DNA from: Bisbaumannia pacifica
GTDB taxonomy: Bacteria; Pseudomonadota; Gammaproteobacteria; Pseudomonadales; Halomonadaceae
Direction: 5' to 3'
Length of the DNA: 64,000 nt
Assembly: GCF_007989625.1 (NCBI RefSeq)
Contig: NZ_BJUK01000019.1
Location: forward strand, 1 to 64,000
This document shows, piece after piece, positions 51,674 to 60,793 of this stretch; position 1 is the first letter of the stretch, and the number at the start of each line of letters is the position of its first letter. A program made the position numbers and the translations under genes. The notes beneath the pieces are model-generated. The model was not told the DNA's origin. It made no database searches and saw nothing but the letters and a program-made list of their open reading frames with translations.

Positions 51674-52759
51674 TCAGGCCAGCAAGTCATCGCCGAGGGT
51701 GTCCAGCAGCGCCTTGACCGGCGCCGCCAGCCCCACGCTGGCCGGTTGTCGAGGGTTGTACCAGAGGCTGCCCGACTCTGTCACCGCCGCCTGGCGCCGA
51801 GTACGCGCCGGCCGCGGGGTGATCTCGAGGCGGAAGTGGCTGAAGACATGGGTAAAGGTGGACCAGGGCGTCTCCAGTTCGGCGCCCGGGGCGTGGGCAT
51901 CGAGCCAGGCCTGGAGGGCCGCCGCCTCCTCGAACTGGGGAAAGCACCAGAGCCCGCCCCACAACCCCGTGGGGGGACGCTGCTGGAGCAGTACCCGCCC
52001 CTCGGCGTCGCGCAGCAGCAGCATCTGGGTGGCGCGCACCGGCGTCGCCTTTTTCGGCTTGGCCTCGGGGAAGCGCTTCTCCTCGCCCCGGGCATGGGCC
52101 AGGCAGACATCCTCGAAGGGGCAGCGCCCGCACTCGGGCTGGCCACGCCGACACAGGGTGGCGCCCAGGTCCATCATCGCCTGGGTGTAATCGGGCAGCC
52201 GCGTCTCGGGGGTGTAATGCTCCGCCAGGGCCCACAGGCGGCGCTCCACGGCACTGCGCCCCGGCCAGCCGGGCAGGGCATGAAGCCGGGTCAGGGAGCG
52301 CTTGACGTTGCCGTCGAGGATCACCGCCCGGCGGCCGGTGCTGATGGCAATGATGGCCCCGGCGGTGGAGCGGCCGATGCCCGGCAGCGCGACCATGGCG
52401 TCCAGGCTGTGTACCGGGAAATCGCCGTCGTGTTCGCCGACCACCTCCCGGGCGGCCTTGTGCAGGTTACGGGCCCGGGCGTAATAGCCGAGGCCGGTCC
52501 ACAGGTGCAGCACCTCGTCCTGGGGCGCCTCGGCCAGGGCCTGCACCGTCGGGAAGCGCGCCATAAAGCGCTCGTAATACGGAATCACCGTGGTCACCTG
52601 GGTCTGCTGCAGCATGATCTCCGAGACCCAGACCCGGTAGGGGCGCTTGTCCTGCTGCCAGGGCAGCTGTTTGCGGCCATGGGCATCGAACCACTTCAGC
52701 AGGCGGCGCTGGAACTCGGCGGAAGAGAGTATGGGAGGCACGGTCTGGTCGTCGGTCAT
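51674..52759 (-). CDS. mutY: A/G-specific adenine glycosylase
   Basis: This 361-residue base-excision enzyme removes adenine opposite 8-oxoguanine. It has the helix-hairpin-helix region ALPGIGRSTAGAIIAIS with the catalytic Asp downstream (AVILDGNVKR), EIMLQQTQVTTVIPYYERF near the N-terminus, and the Fe-S loop CRRGQPECGRCPFEDVC. The C-terminal NUDIX-like recognition domain is present (RATQMLLLRDAEGRVLLQQR). Length is the family norm. yggX follows in the same operon. Confidence 0.96.
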   Translation of the reverse strand: MTDDQTVPPILSSAEFQRRLLKWFDAHGRKQLPWQQDKRPYRVWVSEIMLQQTQVTTVIPYYERFMARFPTVQALAEAPQDEVLHLWTGLGYYARARNLHKAAREVVGEHDGDFPVHSLDAMVALPGIGRSTAGAIIAISTGRRAVILDGNVKRSLTRLHALPGWPGRSAVERRLWALAEHYTPETRLPDYTQAMMDLGATLCRRGQPECGRCPFEDVCLAHARGEEKRFPEAKPKKATPVRATQMLLLRDAEGRVLLQQRPPTGLWGGLWCFPQFEEAAALQAWLDAHAPGAELETPWSTFTHVFSHFRLEITPRPARTRRQAAVTESGSLWYNPRQPASVGLAAPVKALLDTLGDDLLA

Positions 52760-52773
52760 CGGTTATCACGCAT

Positions 52774-52800
52774 AAAAAAGCGCCGACACGGGGTCGGCGC
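52774..52800 (-). terminator. Terminator after asmA
   Basis: On the minus strand GCGCCGAC pairs with GTCGGCGC around a 5-nt loop and is followed by six T residues. It ends the asmA transcript 20 bp past its stop codon and insulates mutY-yggX. Confidence 0.85.
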
Positions 52801-52820
52801 AGGGACTGGCTTTCTGATGC

Positions 52821-55145
52821 TCAGTTGAATAGACCCCGCAGGGTATCGCGAAGTTCCTCGCCGGCACCCTCGCCGAGGCGCTCCTCGAGCCCCTGGGTGG
52901 CCTCGTCCAGGCGACGCTCCACCTCGCGGCTGACGCGATCGGCGGCCTCGTCGCGCAGCAGGCCGGCCACCGCGTCCTGGAAGGCCTGGCGATCGAAACG
53001 ACACCAGCCGGCCGGGGCATCGTCCAGGCTGGCGGTACAGCGCACCGGCAGGGGCACCCGTTCGAGGCGCGGATTGACCGCACAGGCGGCGTCGGCGGCA
53101 TCCACGAAGCGTGCCCGGGCGGCATAGTCGAAGCGCCGGGTCACCAGGTTGAGCTCGCCATCGCCACCCAGGGCGATGCCCGGCACGGCGATATCCAGGT
53201 CGTCGTTGTAAACCACGCCGTCACGGATCACCAGACCGGCCTGGGCGCGCTCGAAGCGGGTCTCATCGCTCCACTGGCGTTGACTCTGCTCCCCCTCCAG
53301 GGCCGCCACCAGTTCGCACATCTGGCGGGAGACATTGACGTCGAGCATGGCGCCATCCTCGATATCCAGGGCCAGGCGACCGTTGAGGTGGTTGGACCAG
53401 CGCGCGGGGCGCTCTCCTCGGGTGATCAACTCGCCCTCGAGGTTGAGGCGGCCGCGCAGCGGCGAGACCTCTTCCAGCAGGGCCTCGTAGACCGGGGCCA
53501 CCCGCACCCGCTCCAGCCGTGGGGTCAGCGTCCAGCGGACCGGCGACTCGCGCTGATCGAGTTCGCCACTGGCCGTCAGGGTGCCATCGTAGAGGCGTGC
53601 CTCCAGCGACTCCAGGCGGTGCCGCCGCCCCTCGCCGACCACGCCCAGACGCACCTCGTCGAGCTCCAGGGCGAAGACCCGAAACTGGCCTAGGGCCAGC
53701 CGCCCGTCGAGGTCGAGCCCCTGCAACCACTCCAGCGCCAGGGCACCGGCCGCCTCGTCTTCGGCCTGGGCCGCGGCGATCCCGGGCAGCGAGGCCTGGG
53801 CCTCCTCGGGTGGCCTTTCCGGAGGCAGATAGCGATCGAGATCGAGGCGGTCGCCCTGCAGGTCGAAACTCAGCGACGAAGCATCGAGCCGCCCCCCCAG
53901 GCGACCGGTGAAGGTGGAACCATCCAGGATCAGCGTCAGGTTGGTGAGCTCCAGTTGGCCGGGGTCACCACGCAACGGGCTAGTCAGGGCCACATCGGTG
54001 AGGACGTCCGCATCGCGGGTCGCCGGCAGGGCATCGAAGCGACTCAACCAGGGGCGCAGGGAAATCGGCGCCAGGCTCACCTGGCCGGTGTACTGGGGCG
54101 CCTCGAACAGCTGGCTGGCGGTGAGGTTGCCGCTCAGCCGCAGGCCATCGGGGCCTTCCAGCTCCAGCTCGCGCAGCATCACTTCCTGGCCACGCAGGTC
54201 GGCATCGGCGACGAAAGCGAGGGAGAGCGGCAGCTCCGTCTCGCCCAGCCTGGGATGGGAGAGCCCCAGCTCCAGGCGTCCCCCCTCGGCGCGATAGCGA
54301 CCCAGGGCCGGCTCGGCCACCAGCTCTGCCAGCCTCAGGTCGACACGCTGGCGATGCCCGTCGAGTATGGCTAGCTCGGTGCGGGTGGTCAGGCTGGTAT
54401 CCTCCAGGCGATAGCGGCCGTCGCCAAACCCCAGACGCACCCGACCATCGAAGCCCACCTCGCTGGTATAGCGTGGCGCCTCCTGGCCCTCGGCGTAGGT
54501 GCGCAGGGTGAAATCACCACGCAGCGGGAAGGCGCGGCTGGGGTTGACCTGGGTGCCGGTAATCTGCAGCGACTCGGCCTGCAGCCGCAGGTCCTGCCGA
54601 CGATCCACATAACTGATCTGCCCCCCACGCAGCTGGACGCTGGCGATATTCAGGGCCACCGCCATGCCGGCCTCCTCCGGCGCGACACCGGCGGCGGCCG
54701 GAGCCAGGGCCTGCTCGGCGGCCTCCTCGCCATCGAGACGCTCGAGCAGGGTCTCCCAGTTGCCATGCCCCTCGGCGTCACGTTCCAGGTTGAGGCGCAT
54801 GCCATCCAGGGTCAGTCCCTCGATGGCGATCATGCCGCGCAGCAACGGGGCGAAGGCGAGGCTCACCTCGGCCTGGTCGAAGGCCACGAAGGGCGCGTCC
54901 TCCGGCGTCTGCTGCGGCAGCCAGGCCTCCGCCTCGGAGACACTGACCCCCAGGCGGGGATAGAAGGACCAGCTCAGGGGGCCCTCCAGGGCCAGCTCCA
55001 GGCCGCTCTGGTCGCGCACCACCTGAATCAACCGCGGCTTGAGGTCGTTGGGATCGAAGAAGGTGGTGACATAGATCACCGCCGCCACCATCACCAGGCC
55101 CAGGACACCCACCACCGCCAGCAGGGCTCGCAGCAAGGCTCTCAT
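52821..55145 (-). CDS. AsmA family protein
   Basis: The 774-residue envelope protein begins with one transmembrane helix (RALLAVVGVLGLVMVAAVIY) and a family-typical DLKPRLIQVVRDQSGLEL and LEGPLSWSFYPRLGVSVSEA. The long periplasmic part is beta-rich, with the C-terminal AsmA domain ending around RFDYAARARFVDAAD. AsmA-like proteins form lipid-transfer bridges or affect outer-membrane assembly. It overlaps the PanM-like gene by 4 bp at its start, and a terminator lies downstream. Confidence 0.9.
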   Translation of the reverse strand: MRALLRALLAVVGVLGLVMVAAVIYVTTFFDPNDLKPRLIQVVRDQSGLELALEGPLSWSFYPRLGVSVSEAEAWLPQQTPEDAPFVAFDQAEVSLAFAPLLRGMIAIEGLTLDGMRLNLERDAEGHGNWETLLERLDGEEAAEQALAPAAAGVAPEEAGMAVALNIASVQLRGGQISYVDRRQDLRLQAESLQITGTQVNPSRAFPLRGDFTLRTYAEGQEAPRYTSEVGFDGRVRLGFGDGRYRLEDTSLTTRTELAILDGHRQRVDLRLAELVAEPALGRYRAEGGRLELGLSHPRLGETELPLSLAFVADADLRGQEVMLRELELEGPDGLRLSGNLTASQLFEAPQYTGQVSLAPISLRPWLSRFDALPATRDADVLTDVALTSPLRGDPGQLELTNLTLILDGSTFTGRLGGRLDASSLSFDLQGDRLDLDRYLPPERPPEEAQASLPGIAAAQAEDEAAGALALEWLQGLDLDGRLALGQFRVFALELDEVRLGVVGEGRRHRLESLEARLYDGTLTASGELDQRESPVRWTLTPRLERVRVAPVYEALLEEVSPLRGRLNLEGELITRGERPARWSNHLNGRLALDIEDGAMLDVNVSRQMCELVAALEGEQSQRQWSDETRFERAQAGLVIRDGVVYNDDLDIAVPGIALGGDGELNLVTRRFDYAARARFVDAADAACAVNPRLERVPLPVRCTASLDDAPAGWCRFDRQAFQDAVAGLLRDEAADRVSREVERRLDEATQGLEERLGEGAGEELRDTLRGLFN

Positions 55146-55594
55146 TCGGGCGACTCCTTGGCCGGGGGTTCGAACTGGAAGTAGCGACCGTCCGCCGAGG
55201 GGCGATAGCCCAGGCGCGACAGCAGCAGTTGATCGTCCATGGTCAATGGCTCGCTGACGATCCGCAGCACGCGCCCATCACGGCTGGCGGCCTCCCCCAC
55301 CAGGGCCAGCAGGCGCGAGCCCACGCCCCGGCGGCGGGTGGTCTTGCGCACGCAGAAGTTGGCCAGCCACCAGGCCTCGGGGTCTTCGGTGACCGCCACG
55401 GCGCCCAGCAGGCGATCATTGAAGCGAGCACAGCAGAAGGTGCCCCGGGACTCCAGGTGCTGACGGATATAGTCGTCGGCGGGCAGCGGCAGGCGCTGCG
55501 CCGGGGCATCGGCATAGATACGCGAGAGGTCGAGGGCCACCTGGGCATCCGCTGCCCAGGTGGCGTGATCGACCCTGTGAAGGGTAACCGGCAT
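55142..55594 (-). CDS. GNAT acetyltransferase, PanM/PanZ-like
   Basis: The 150-residue GNAT protein has the acetyl-CoA loop RRRGVGSRLLALVG. Its stretch FNDRLLGAVAVTEDP followed by FCVRKTTRRRGVG resembles PanM (PanZ), the acetyl-CoA-sensing protein that triggers maturation of aspartate decarboxylase PanD. Length is near the family's. The ATG at 55594 has GGAGAG 8 bases upstream. Assignment to PanM is by motif similarity only; a general N-acetyltransferase is the alternative. asmA overlaps it by 4 bp. Confidence 0.8.
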   Translation of the reverse strand: MPVTLHRVDHATWAADAQVALDLSRIYADAPAQRLPLPADDYIRQHLESRGTFCCARFNDRLLGAVAVTEDPEAWWLANFCVRKTTRRRGVGSRLLALVGEAASRDGRVLRIVSEPLTMDDQLLLSRLGYRPSADGRYFQFEPPAKESPE

Positions 55595-55677
55595 GTGGTG
55601 TCTCTCCATGGGCCGGAGCGGCGGCTCCGGCCGCCCATCGATGCCAGGCATTGTAGCGGATGGGGGGGGCGATTCTC

Positions 55678-55683
55678 TATAAT
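55678..55683 (+). promoter_or_regulatory. Consensus -10 element before hisB
   Basis: TATAAT lies 84 bp before the hisB start. The best -35 candidate (TTGTAG at 55651) is too far (21 bp) for a standard promoter, so the assignment is tentative. Confidence 0.35.
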
Positions 55684-55766
55684 GGAGGGCTCGACAGGGG
55701 CCCGCGCTCGCGGGCGCCCTGCCCTATGGTTCCCATGCATGCGCCCAGCGCAGGAGTTCAGTCGTC

Positions 55767-56360
55767 ATGTCCGAGCGTATCGCCACGGTGTCCCGTGATA
55801 CCCAGGAGACCCAGATCACGGTGAGCGTTAACCTCGATGGCCAGGGTCGGCTCGAGTGCGAGACCGGTGTGCCCTTCCTCGATCATATGCTCGACCAGGT
55901 GGCGCGCCATGGCCTGATCGACCTGGAGATCAAGGCGGTGGGTGACCTGCATATCGATGATCACCATACCGTGGAGGACCTGGGCATCACCCTCGGCCAG
56001 GCCTTCGCCAAGGCGATCGGCGACAAGCGCGGCATCTACCGCTACGGCCATGCCTACGTGCCCCTGGACGAGGCCCTCTCCCGGGTGGTGGTGGACTTCT
56101 CCGGGCGCCCGGGCCTGTTCATGGACGTGGAATTCACCCGCGCCAGCCTCGGGCGCCTGGACACCCAGCTGTTCTGGGAGTTCTTCCAGGGCTTCGTCAA
56201 TCACGCCCAGGTGACCCTGCATATCGACAACCTCAAGGGGTTCAACGCCCACCACCAGGCTGAGACCATCTTCAAGGCCTTCGGTCGCGCCCTGCGCATG
56301 GCGGTGGCCGAGGATCCCCGCATGGCCGGCCAGATGCCGTCCACCAAGGGCTGCCTGTGA
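55767..56360 (+). CDS. hisB: Imidazoleglycerol-phosphate dehydratase
   Basis: The 197-residue monofunctional enzyme dehydrates IGP in histidine synthesis. Paired metal motifs are visible as [12 protein letters not shown] and [16 protein letters not shown], with [16 protein letters not shown] as the third conserved block. Length is that of the HisB dehydratase alone, without the phosphatase domain found in E. coli. It is the first gene of hisB-hisH-hisA-hisF, with small spacings. Confidence 0.97.
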   Translation: MSERIATVSRDTQETQITVSVNLDGQGRLECETGVPFLDHMLDQVARHGLIDLEIKAVGDLHIDDHHTVEDLGITLGQAFAKAIGDKRGIYRYGHAYVPLDEALSRVVVDFSGRPGLFMDVEFTRASLGRLDTQLFWEFFQGFVNHAQVTLHIDNLKGFNAHHQAETIFKAFGRALRMAVAEDPRMAGQMPSTKGCL

Positions 56361-56391
56361 GCCCCACCCCCCACCCGTCGAGGAGCCTTTC

Positions 56392-57033
56392 ATGACCATC
56401 GCCGTTATCGACTACGGAATGGGCAATCTGCATTCGGTCGCCAAGGCGCTGGAGCATGTCACCCAGGAGAACGTTATCGTCACCCGGGACGCGCGCTGCA
56501 TCCGCGGCGCCACCCGCTTGGTGCTGCCGGGCCAGGGAGCGATCCGCGACTGCATGGGCGAGCTGGAGCGCAGCCAGGTCAAGGGGCTGGTGCAGGAGCT
56601 GCTGGCGGAGGCGGACAAGCCGCTGCTGGGCATCTGCGTCGGCCAGCAGATGCTCCTCGACGAGAGCGAGGAGAACGGCGGCGTGACCTGCCTGGGTCTC
56701 CTGCCCGGACGGGTCAAGCGCTTCCCCGGCGATATGCGCGATGCCCAGGGCGAGCGCCTCAAGGTGCCGCACATGGGCTGGAACCGGGTCGACCAGCACC
56801 ACGCGCACCCGCTGTGGGCCGGCATCGAGAGCGGCGAGCGCTTCTACTTCGTACACAGCTACTATGTGGACGCCACCGAGGACGACACGGTGTTCGGCAC
56901 CACCGACTACGGCAGCATCCAGGCCCATGTGGCCATCGGCCGCGGCCCGGTCTTCGCCGTGCAGTTCCACCCCGAGAAGAGCGCCAATGCCGGCCTGCGC
57001 CTGCTGGAAAATTTCGTGACCTGGGAGCCCTGA
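56392..57033 (+). CDS. hisH: Imidazole glycerol phosphate synthase glutaminase subunit
   Basis: The 213-residue class I amidotransferase supplies ammonia to HisF. Catalytic Cys is in [17 protein letters not shown], and His and Glu are in [35 protein letters not shown] at the start and PHMGWNRV are diagnostic of HisH. GAGGAG stands 7 bases before the ATG. It is followed by hisA, with which its product does not interact, and then its partner hisF. Confidence 0.97.
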   Translation: MTIAVIDYGMGNLHSVAKALEHVTQENVIVTRDARCIRGATRLVLPGQGAIRDCMGELERSQVKGLVQELLAEADKPLLGICVGQQMLLDESEENGGVTCLGLLPGRVKRFPGDMRDAQGERLKVPHMGWNRVDQHHAHPLWAGIESGERFYFVHSYYVDATEDDTVFGTTDYGSIQAHVAIGRGPVFAVQFHPEKSANAGLRLLENFVTWEP

Positions 57034-57100
57034 GGCGCCCGGCACGGCTTATCGTATCAACGCTATCACCCGCGCCCCAGGGCGCCCACGAGGACACGAC

Positions 57101-57847
57101 ATGCTGGTAATTCCCGCCATCGATCTCAAGGACGGCCAGTGCGTGCGGCTCAAGCAGGGCCGCATGGACGACTCCACCACCTATGGCGACGACCCGGTGG
57201 CCATGGCCGCCCGCTGGGTCGAGGCCGGCGCCCGCCGCCTGCACCTGGTCGACCTCAACGGCGCCTTCGAGGGCACCCCGGTCAACGGCGAGGCGGTCAC
57301 CGCCATCGCCCGCGCCTACCCGGAGCTGCCCATCCAGATCGGCGGCGGCATCCGCAGCGCCGCCACCATCGAGCACTACCTGGCGGCCGGGGTCTCCTAC
57401 GTGATCATCGGCACCAAGGCGGTCAAGGAGCCGGCCTTCGTCACCGAGATGTGCCGCGCCTTCGCCGGCCACGTGATCGTCGGCCTGGACGCCCGGGATG
57501 GCTTCGTCGCCACCGACGGCTGGGCCGAGGTCTCCGAGGTCAAGGCCAGCGACCTGGCCAAGCGCTTCGCCGATGACGGCGTCTCCAGCATCGTCTACAC
57601 CGACATCGCCCGGGACGGCATGATGAACGGCGTCAATGTCGAGGCCACCGCCGCCCTGGCCCGGGACAGCGGCCTGCCGGTGATCGCCTCCGGCGGCGTC
57701 ACCAACCTGGACGATATCCGCGCCCTGAGCGAAGTGGCCGGCGACGGTATCCTGGGGGCCATCACCGGGCGCGCCATCTACGAGGGCAGCCTGGATCTCG
57801 CCGAGGCCCAGCGCCTCAGTGACCAACTCACCCACACCGGGAGCTGA
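57101..57847 (+). CDS. hisA: Phosphoribosylformimino-AICAR phosphate isomerase
   Basis: This 248-residue TIM barrel performs the Amadori rearrangement of ProFAR to [25 protein letters not shown] at the start holds the first catalytic Asp; [19 protein letters not shown] and [17 protein letters not shown] contain the phosphate loop and second Asp. Length is the norm. hisF follows three bases after its stop. Confidence 0.97.
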   Translation: MLVIPAIDLKDGQCVRLKQGRMDDSTTYGDDPVAMAARWVEAGARRLHLVDLNGAFEGTPVNGEAVTAIARAYPELPIQIGGGIRSAATIEHYLAAGVSYVIIGTKAVKEPAFVTEMCRAFAGHVIVGLDARDGFVATDGWAEVSEVKASDLAKRFADDGVSSIVYTDIARDGMMNGVNVEATAALARDSGLPVIASGGVTNLDDIRALSEVAGDGILGAITGRAIYEGSLDLAEAQRLSDQLTHTGS

Positions 57848-57850
57848 ATC

Positions 57851-58624
57851 ATGGGCCTCGCCAAGCGCATCATCCCCTGCCTCGACGTGGACGCCGGCCG
57901 GGTGGTCAAGGGCGTCAACTTCGTCGGCATCCGCGATGCCGGCGATCCGGTGGAGATCGCCAAGCGCTATAACCAGCAGGGCGCCGATGAGATCACCTTC
58001 CTCGATATCACGGCGAGCCACGAGGGCCGCGACACCACCGTGGAGATGGTCGAGCGCATCGCCGGCGAGGTATTTATCCCACTCACCGTGGGCGGCGGCA
58101 TCCGCAGCTGCGACGATATCCGCACCATGCTCAACGCCGGGGCCGATAAGGTCTCCATCAATACCGCGGCGGTGACCAATCCGGAATTCGTCCGCGAGGC
58201 CACCGAGCGCTTCGGCAGCCAGTGCATCGTGGTGGCCATCGATGCCAAGCGGGTCTCGGCGGAGGGCGAGGCGCCGCGCTGGGAGATCTTCACCCATGGC
58301 GGTCGCCGCCCCACCGGCCTGGATGCGGTGGAGTGGGCCCAGAAGATGGTGGAGTACGGCGCCGGCGAGCTGCTGCTGACCAGCATGGACCGGGACGGCA
58401 CCAAGGCCGGCTTCGACCTGGGCGTGACCCGGGCCATCTCGGACGCGGTCAGCGTGCCGGTGATCGCCTCCGGCGGCGTCGGCAACCTGGCCCACCTGGT
58501 GGAGGGGGTGACCCAGGGCGGCGCCGACGCCGTGCTGGCCGCCAGCATCTTCCACTTCGGCGAGTACAGCATCCCCGAGGCCAAGCACTTCATGGCCGAA
58601 CACGGCATCGAGATGCGCCTTTGA
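57851..58624 (+). CDS. hisF: Imidazole glycerol phosphate synthase cyclase subunit
   Basis: The 257-residue TIM barrel closes the imidazole ring of IGP, with AICAR as by-product. [21 protein letters not shown] carries the catalytic Asp11 region; [20 protein letters not shown] and [19 protein letters not shown] carry the phosphate loop and Asp130 region. It forms a complex with HisH. Another gene follows 17 bp downstream and probably shares its transcript. Confidence 0.97.
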   Translation: MGLAKRIIPCLDVDAGRVVKGVNFVGIRDAGDPVEIAKRYNQQGADEITFLDITASHEGRDTTVEMVERIAGEVFIPLTVGGGIRSCDDIRTMLNAGADKVSINTAAVTNPEFVREATERFGSQCIVVAIDAKRVSAEGEAPRWEIFTHGGRRPTGLDAVEWAQKMVEYGAGELLLTSMDRDGTKAGFDLGVTRAISDAVSVPVIASGGVGNLAHLVEGVTQGGADAVLAASIFHFGEYSIPEAKHFMAEHGIEMRL

Positions 58625-58641
58625 CCCACACGGGAGCAACC

Positions 58642-59151
58642 ATGGAAGGGTTGTGGAGCCAACGATGGCACAAGACGGCGAGCCTGGGGCTCGCCGTGGC
58701 ATTTCTGGCGGCGGCCCCGGCCCAGGCGGCGCCGTCCTTCGAGTATGGGCACACGCGGCTGCAGGCCGGCCTCTACACCACCCACTTCGGCTCGAACGAT
58801 GACTACAACAACCACCAGGACCTGATCGGCGTGGAGGTGCACGATACCGCCCGCTGGTTCGCCGGCGCCGCCTGGTTCCGCAACTCCTTCGATCAGCCCA
58901 CCTGGTACTTCTATGGCGGCCGGGAGTTTTCCTTCTGGCGCCCCAGCGTGGCCCTGGAGGTACGCGGCAAGCTGACCGGTGGCCTGCTGCGCGGCTACCA
59001 AGGGGAGTTTCGCGACAAGATTCCCCTCAACCGCTATGGCATCGCCCCGGCCATCCTGCCCAGTATCGGCGTGCGCTGGGACAACCTGGACACCGACCTG
59101 ATCGTCTTCGGCACCGCCGGAGCCATGGTCACCCTGGGGGTGAGTTTCTAG
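58642..59151 (+). CDS. Predicted outer-membrane or exported protein
   Basis: The 169-residue protein has a signal peptide (ASLGLAVAFLAAAPAQAA) and a mature part of alternating polar and aromatic strands (GLYTTHFGSNDDYNNHQDLI, WYFYGGREFSFW, GVRWDNLDTDLIVF) ending in Phe (VTLGVSF), as beta-barrel outer-membrane proteins do. The pattern HFGSNDDYNNHQDLIGVE resembles small barrels annotated in other gammaproteobacteria as transporters or PagP-like enzymes, but I cannot assign a function. It has a GGGAG site about 8 bases before the ATG and follows hisF closely. Confidence 0.75.
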   Translation: MEGLWSQRWHKTASLGLAVAFLAAAPAQAAPSFEYGHTRLQAGLYTTHFGSNDDYNNHQDLIGVEVHDTARWFAGAAWFRNSFDQPTWYFYGGREFSFWRPSVALEVRGKLTGGLLRGYQGEFRDKIPLNRYGIAPAILPSIGVRWDNLDTDLIVFGTAGAMVTLGVSF

Positions 59152-59165
59152 TCGGGGATCCGCGT

Positions 59166-59756
59166 CTAATCCAGGGTCAGTCCCAGGTTACTGACGCCAC
59201 CATTGCGCCCCAGTCGACGCAGCTCCTTGAGGGCCCCGCGGTCCAGGGGCGCCTCCACCGCCTCCAGCACCGCCGCCTGGAAGTCGTATTCGTCATCCAT
59301 CAGCGGGTGCTGGCGAATCAGTGCTGCCAGGCGCTGGGCGTCCTCCTCCCCCTCGGTGAGCTCGATAAAGGCCTGGACGCCGCTGCGGGAGAGTTCGCTC
59401 ACCTCCAGCGCGGCCTCCGGCGCCTCGCCCCTGAGGCTATCGAGGCAGGCGGCCAGGGCCATCACCGCTTCCAGGGCGCGCCGCGCGCCGAAGCTCTCGT
59501 CCTCGGCGGGAGGCTCCATTTCGGCGAGCTTCTCGGCCTGGCGCTCGAAGTCGATGCGCGCCTCCTTGACCAGCAGCGCCTCCCAGATCAGGTCATGGAT
59601 CACCCGCAACGCCGCCGGGTCGCCCTGCTCGCTGGCCTCGGCATAGAGCAGGTAGTTGGGGCGCAGGCGTTCGGCCAGGGCCGCCATAAAGGCCAGCCCC
59701 TGGCGGCGATCCAGGGCCCGCAGACGCGGCCGAAAGCCGCCGTTGGCATCACTCAT
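59166..59756 (-). CDS. YjaG family protein (DUF416)
   Basis: The 196-residue, mainly helical protein fits DUF416/YjaG: LAFMAALAERLRPNYLLYAE, IHDLIWEALLVKEARIDFER and ALEAVMALAACLDSL. It is rich in Glu and Ala and probably cytosolic. Function is not known in any member. It is followed on the minus strand by nothing until the convergent his operon end, 14 bp away. Confidence 0.88.
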   Translation of the reverse strand: MSDANGGFRPRLRALDRRQGLAFMAALAERLRPNYLLYAEASEQGDPAALRVIHDLIWEALLVKEARIDFERQAEKLAEMEPPAEDESFGARRALEAVMALAACLDSLRGEAPEAALEVSELSRSGVQAFIELTEGEEDAQRLAALIRQHPLMDDEYDFQAAVLEAVEAPLDRGALKELRRLGRNGGVSNLGLTLD

Positions 59757-59789
59757 AAGGCTTCCTTATCGGTTGTTCCGGCTCTTATC

Positions 59790-60107
59790 TCAGGGCCAGA
59801 AGTAGCGCTCGGGGACCCGGCCCCGGTCATCGAAATCGATTCCCTCGTCCTCCAGCAGGGCGCGCTGACGAGCCGCCCCGGGGTGATCGGCGAGACGACG
59901 GTCGCTACGGATCACCCGCTGCCAGGGCAAGCCATGACCGGCGGGTAGTTCGCCCAGGGCCCGCGCCACCAGCCGCGGCGTCAGCCCCTCCGCCAGGGTG
60001 GCGATGCACCCATAGCTGGTCACCCGGCCGGGCGGAATCGCCGCCACTATGGTATAGATCGCCTCCCGGCGACTCGCCCCCTGGTGCGGCGACCGTTTTT
60101 TCGTCAC
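59790..60107 (-). CDS. Alkyltransferase-like DNA-binding protein (ATL)
   Basis: The 105-residue protein is like the C-terminal half of O6-alkylguanine-DNA alkyltransferase, but the active-site P-C-H-R-V is PWQRVI here. Trp in place of Cys marks ATL proteins, which bind alkylated guanine and pass it to nucleotide excision repair. The DNA-binding helix AIPPGRVTSYGCIATLAEGL and the Arg finger region LVARALGELPAGHGLP are present. A GTG start at 60107 has AGGAG 6 bases upstream; this Shine-Dalgarno overlaps the ATG of the divergent amidotransferase-like gene. Confidence 0.92.
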   Translation of the reverse strand: MTKKRSPHQGASRREAIYTIVAAIPPGRVTSYGCIATLAEGLTPRLVARALGELPAGHGLPWQRVIRSDRRLADHPGAARQRALLEDEGIDFDDRGRVPERYFWP

Positions 60108-60118
60108 CCTGGACTCCT

Positions 60119-60793
60119 ATGCATATCTACTTCCTGCAACATCACGCCAGCCTGGGGCCGGCACGCCTCGAGGACTGGCTGGACGGCATGGGCCATAGCC
60201 ACAACGTCTGCCACTTGGGTGAGGCCCCGCCGCGGCTGGCGGACTGCGATGCCCTGATCCTGCTCGACGGCCCCCAGGCGGAGGACGCCCCCGAACTGGC
60301 CCGGGAGCGCAAGCTGGTCGAGCGTGCCCTGAAGAGCGGCAAGCCAGTGCTGGGCATCGGCCTTGGCGCGCGACTGATCGCCCGGGCCCTGGGCGCCACC
60401 GTCTCCCGGGGCACCTACCCGGAGGTGGGCTGGTACCCCCTAACGCTGGCCCCCGAGAGTCCCTTCGACCTGCCGGAGCACTGCGAGGTCTTGCTCTGGC
60501 AGAGCCGCATCTTCGGCCTGCCGGAAGACGCCCTGCCGCTGGGCGGCACCCCGGCCGGGCCGATCCAGGGCTTCGCCTGGGACGCCGGCCGGGTCATCGC
60601 CCTGCAGTGTCACCTGGAGAGCACCGCCCAGAGCGCCGCCGCCATGCTGGCCCTGAGCCCGACGGCCTTCGCCCCGGCAACCGCTCCCTCGACCTATCTC
60701 CAGGCACCGGAGGCGGTTCTCGCCGAGCCGAGGCGCTTCGACCGCCAGGCGGCGCTGCTGGATCGCTTGCTGGCACAGTGGCTCAGGGCCTAG
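60119..60793 (+). CDS. Class I glutamine amidotransferase-like protein lacking the catalytic Cys
   Basis: The 224-residue protein has the GATase1 fold: ADCDALILLDGPQAEDAPEL, then the nucleophile elbow, and the His/Glu pair in VIALQCHLESTAQSAA. At the elbow, G-I-C-L-G-A-Q of active members is GIGLGARLIARALG, so Cys is replaced by Gly81. The codon is GGC (60359-60361), one base from TGC. It cannot work as a normal glutaminase. A regulatory or binding role, or gene decay, is possible. The start is 11 bp from the divergent ATL gene, and its end overlaps mnmH by 11 bp. Confidence 0.82.
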   Translation: MHIYFLQHHASLGPARLEDWLDGMGHSHNVCHLGEAPPRLADCDALILLDGPQAEDAPELARERKLVERALKSGKPVLGIGLGARLIARALGATVSRGTYPEVGWYPLTLAPESPFDLPEHCEVLLWQSRIFGLPEDALPLGGTPAGPIQGFAWDAGRVIALQCHLESTAQSAAAMLALSPTAFAPATAPSTYLQAPEAVLAEPRRFDRQAALLDRLLAQWLRA

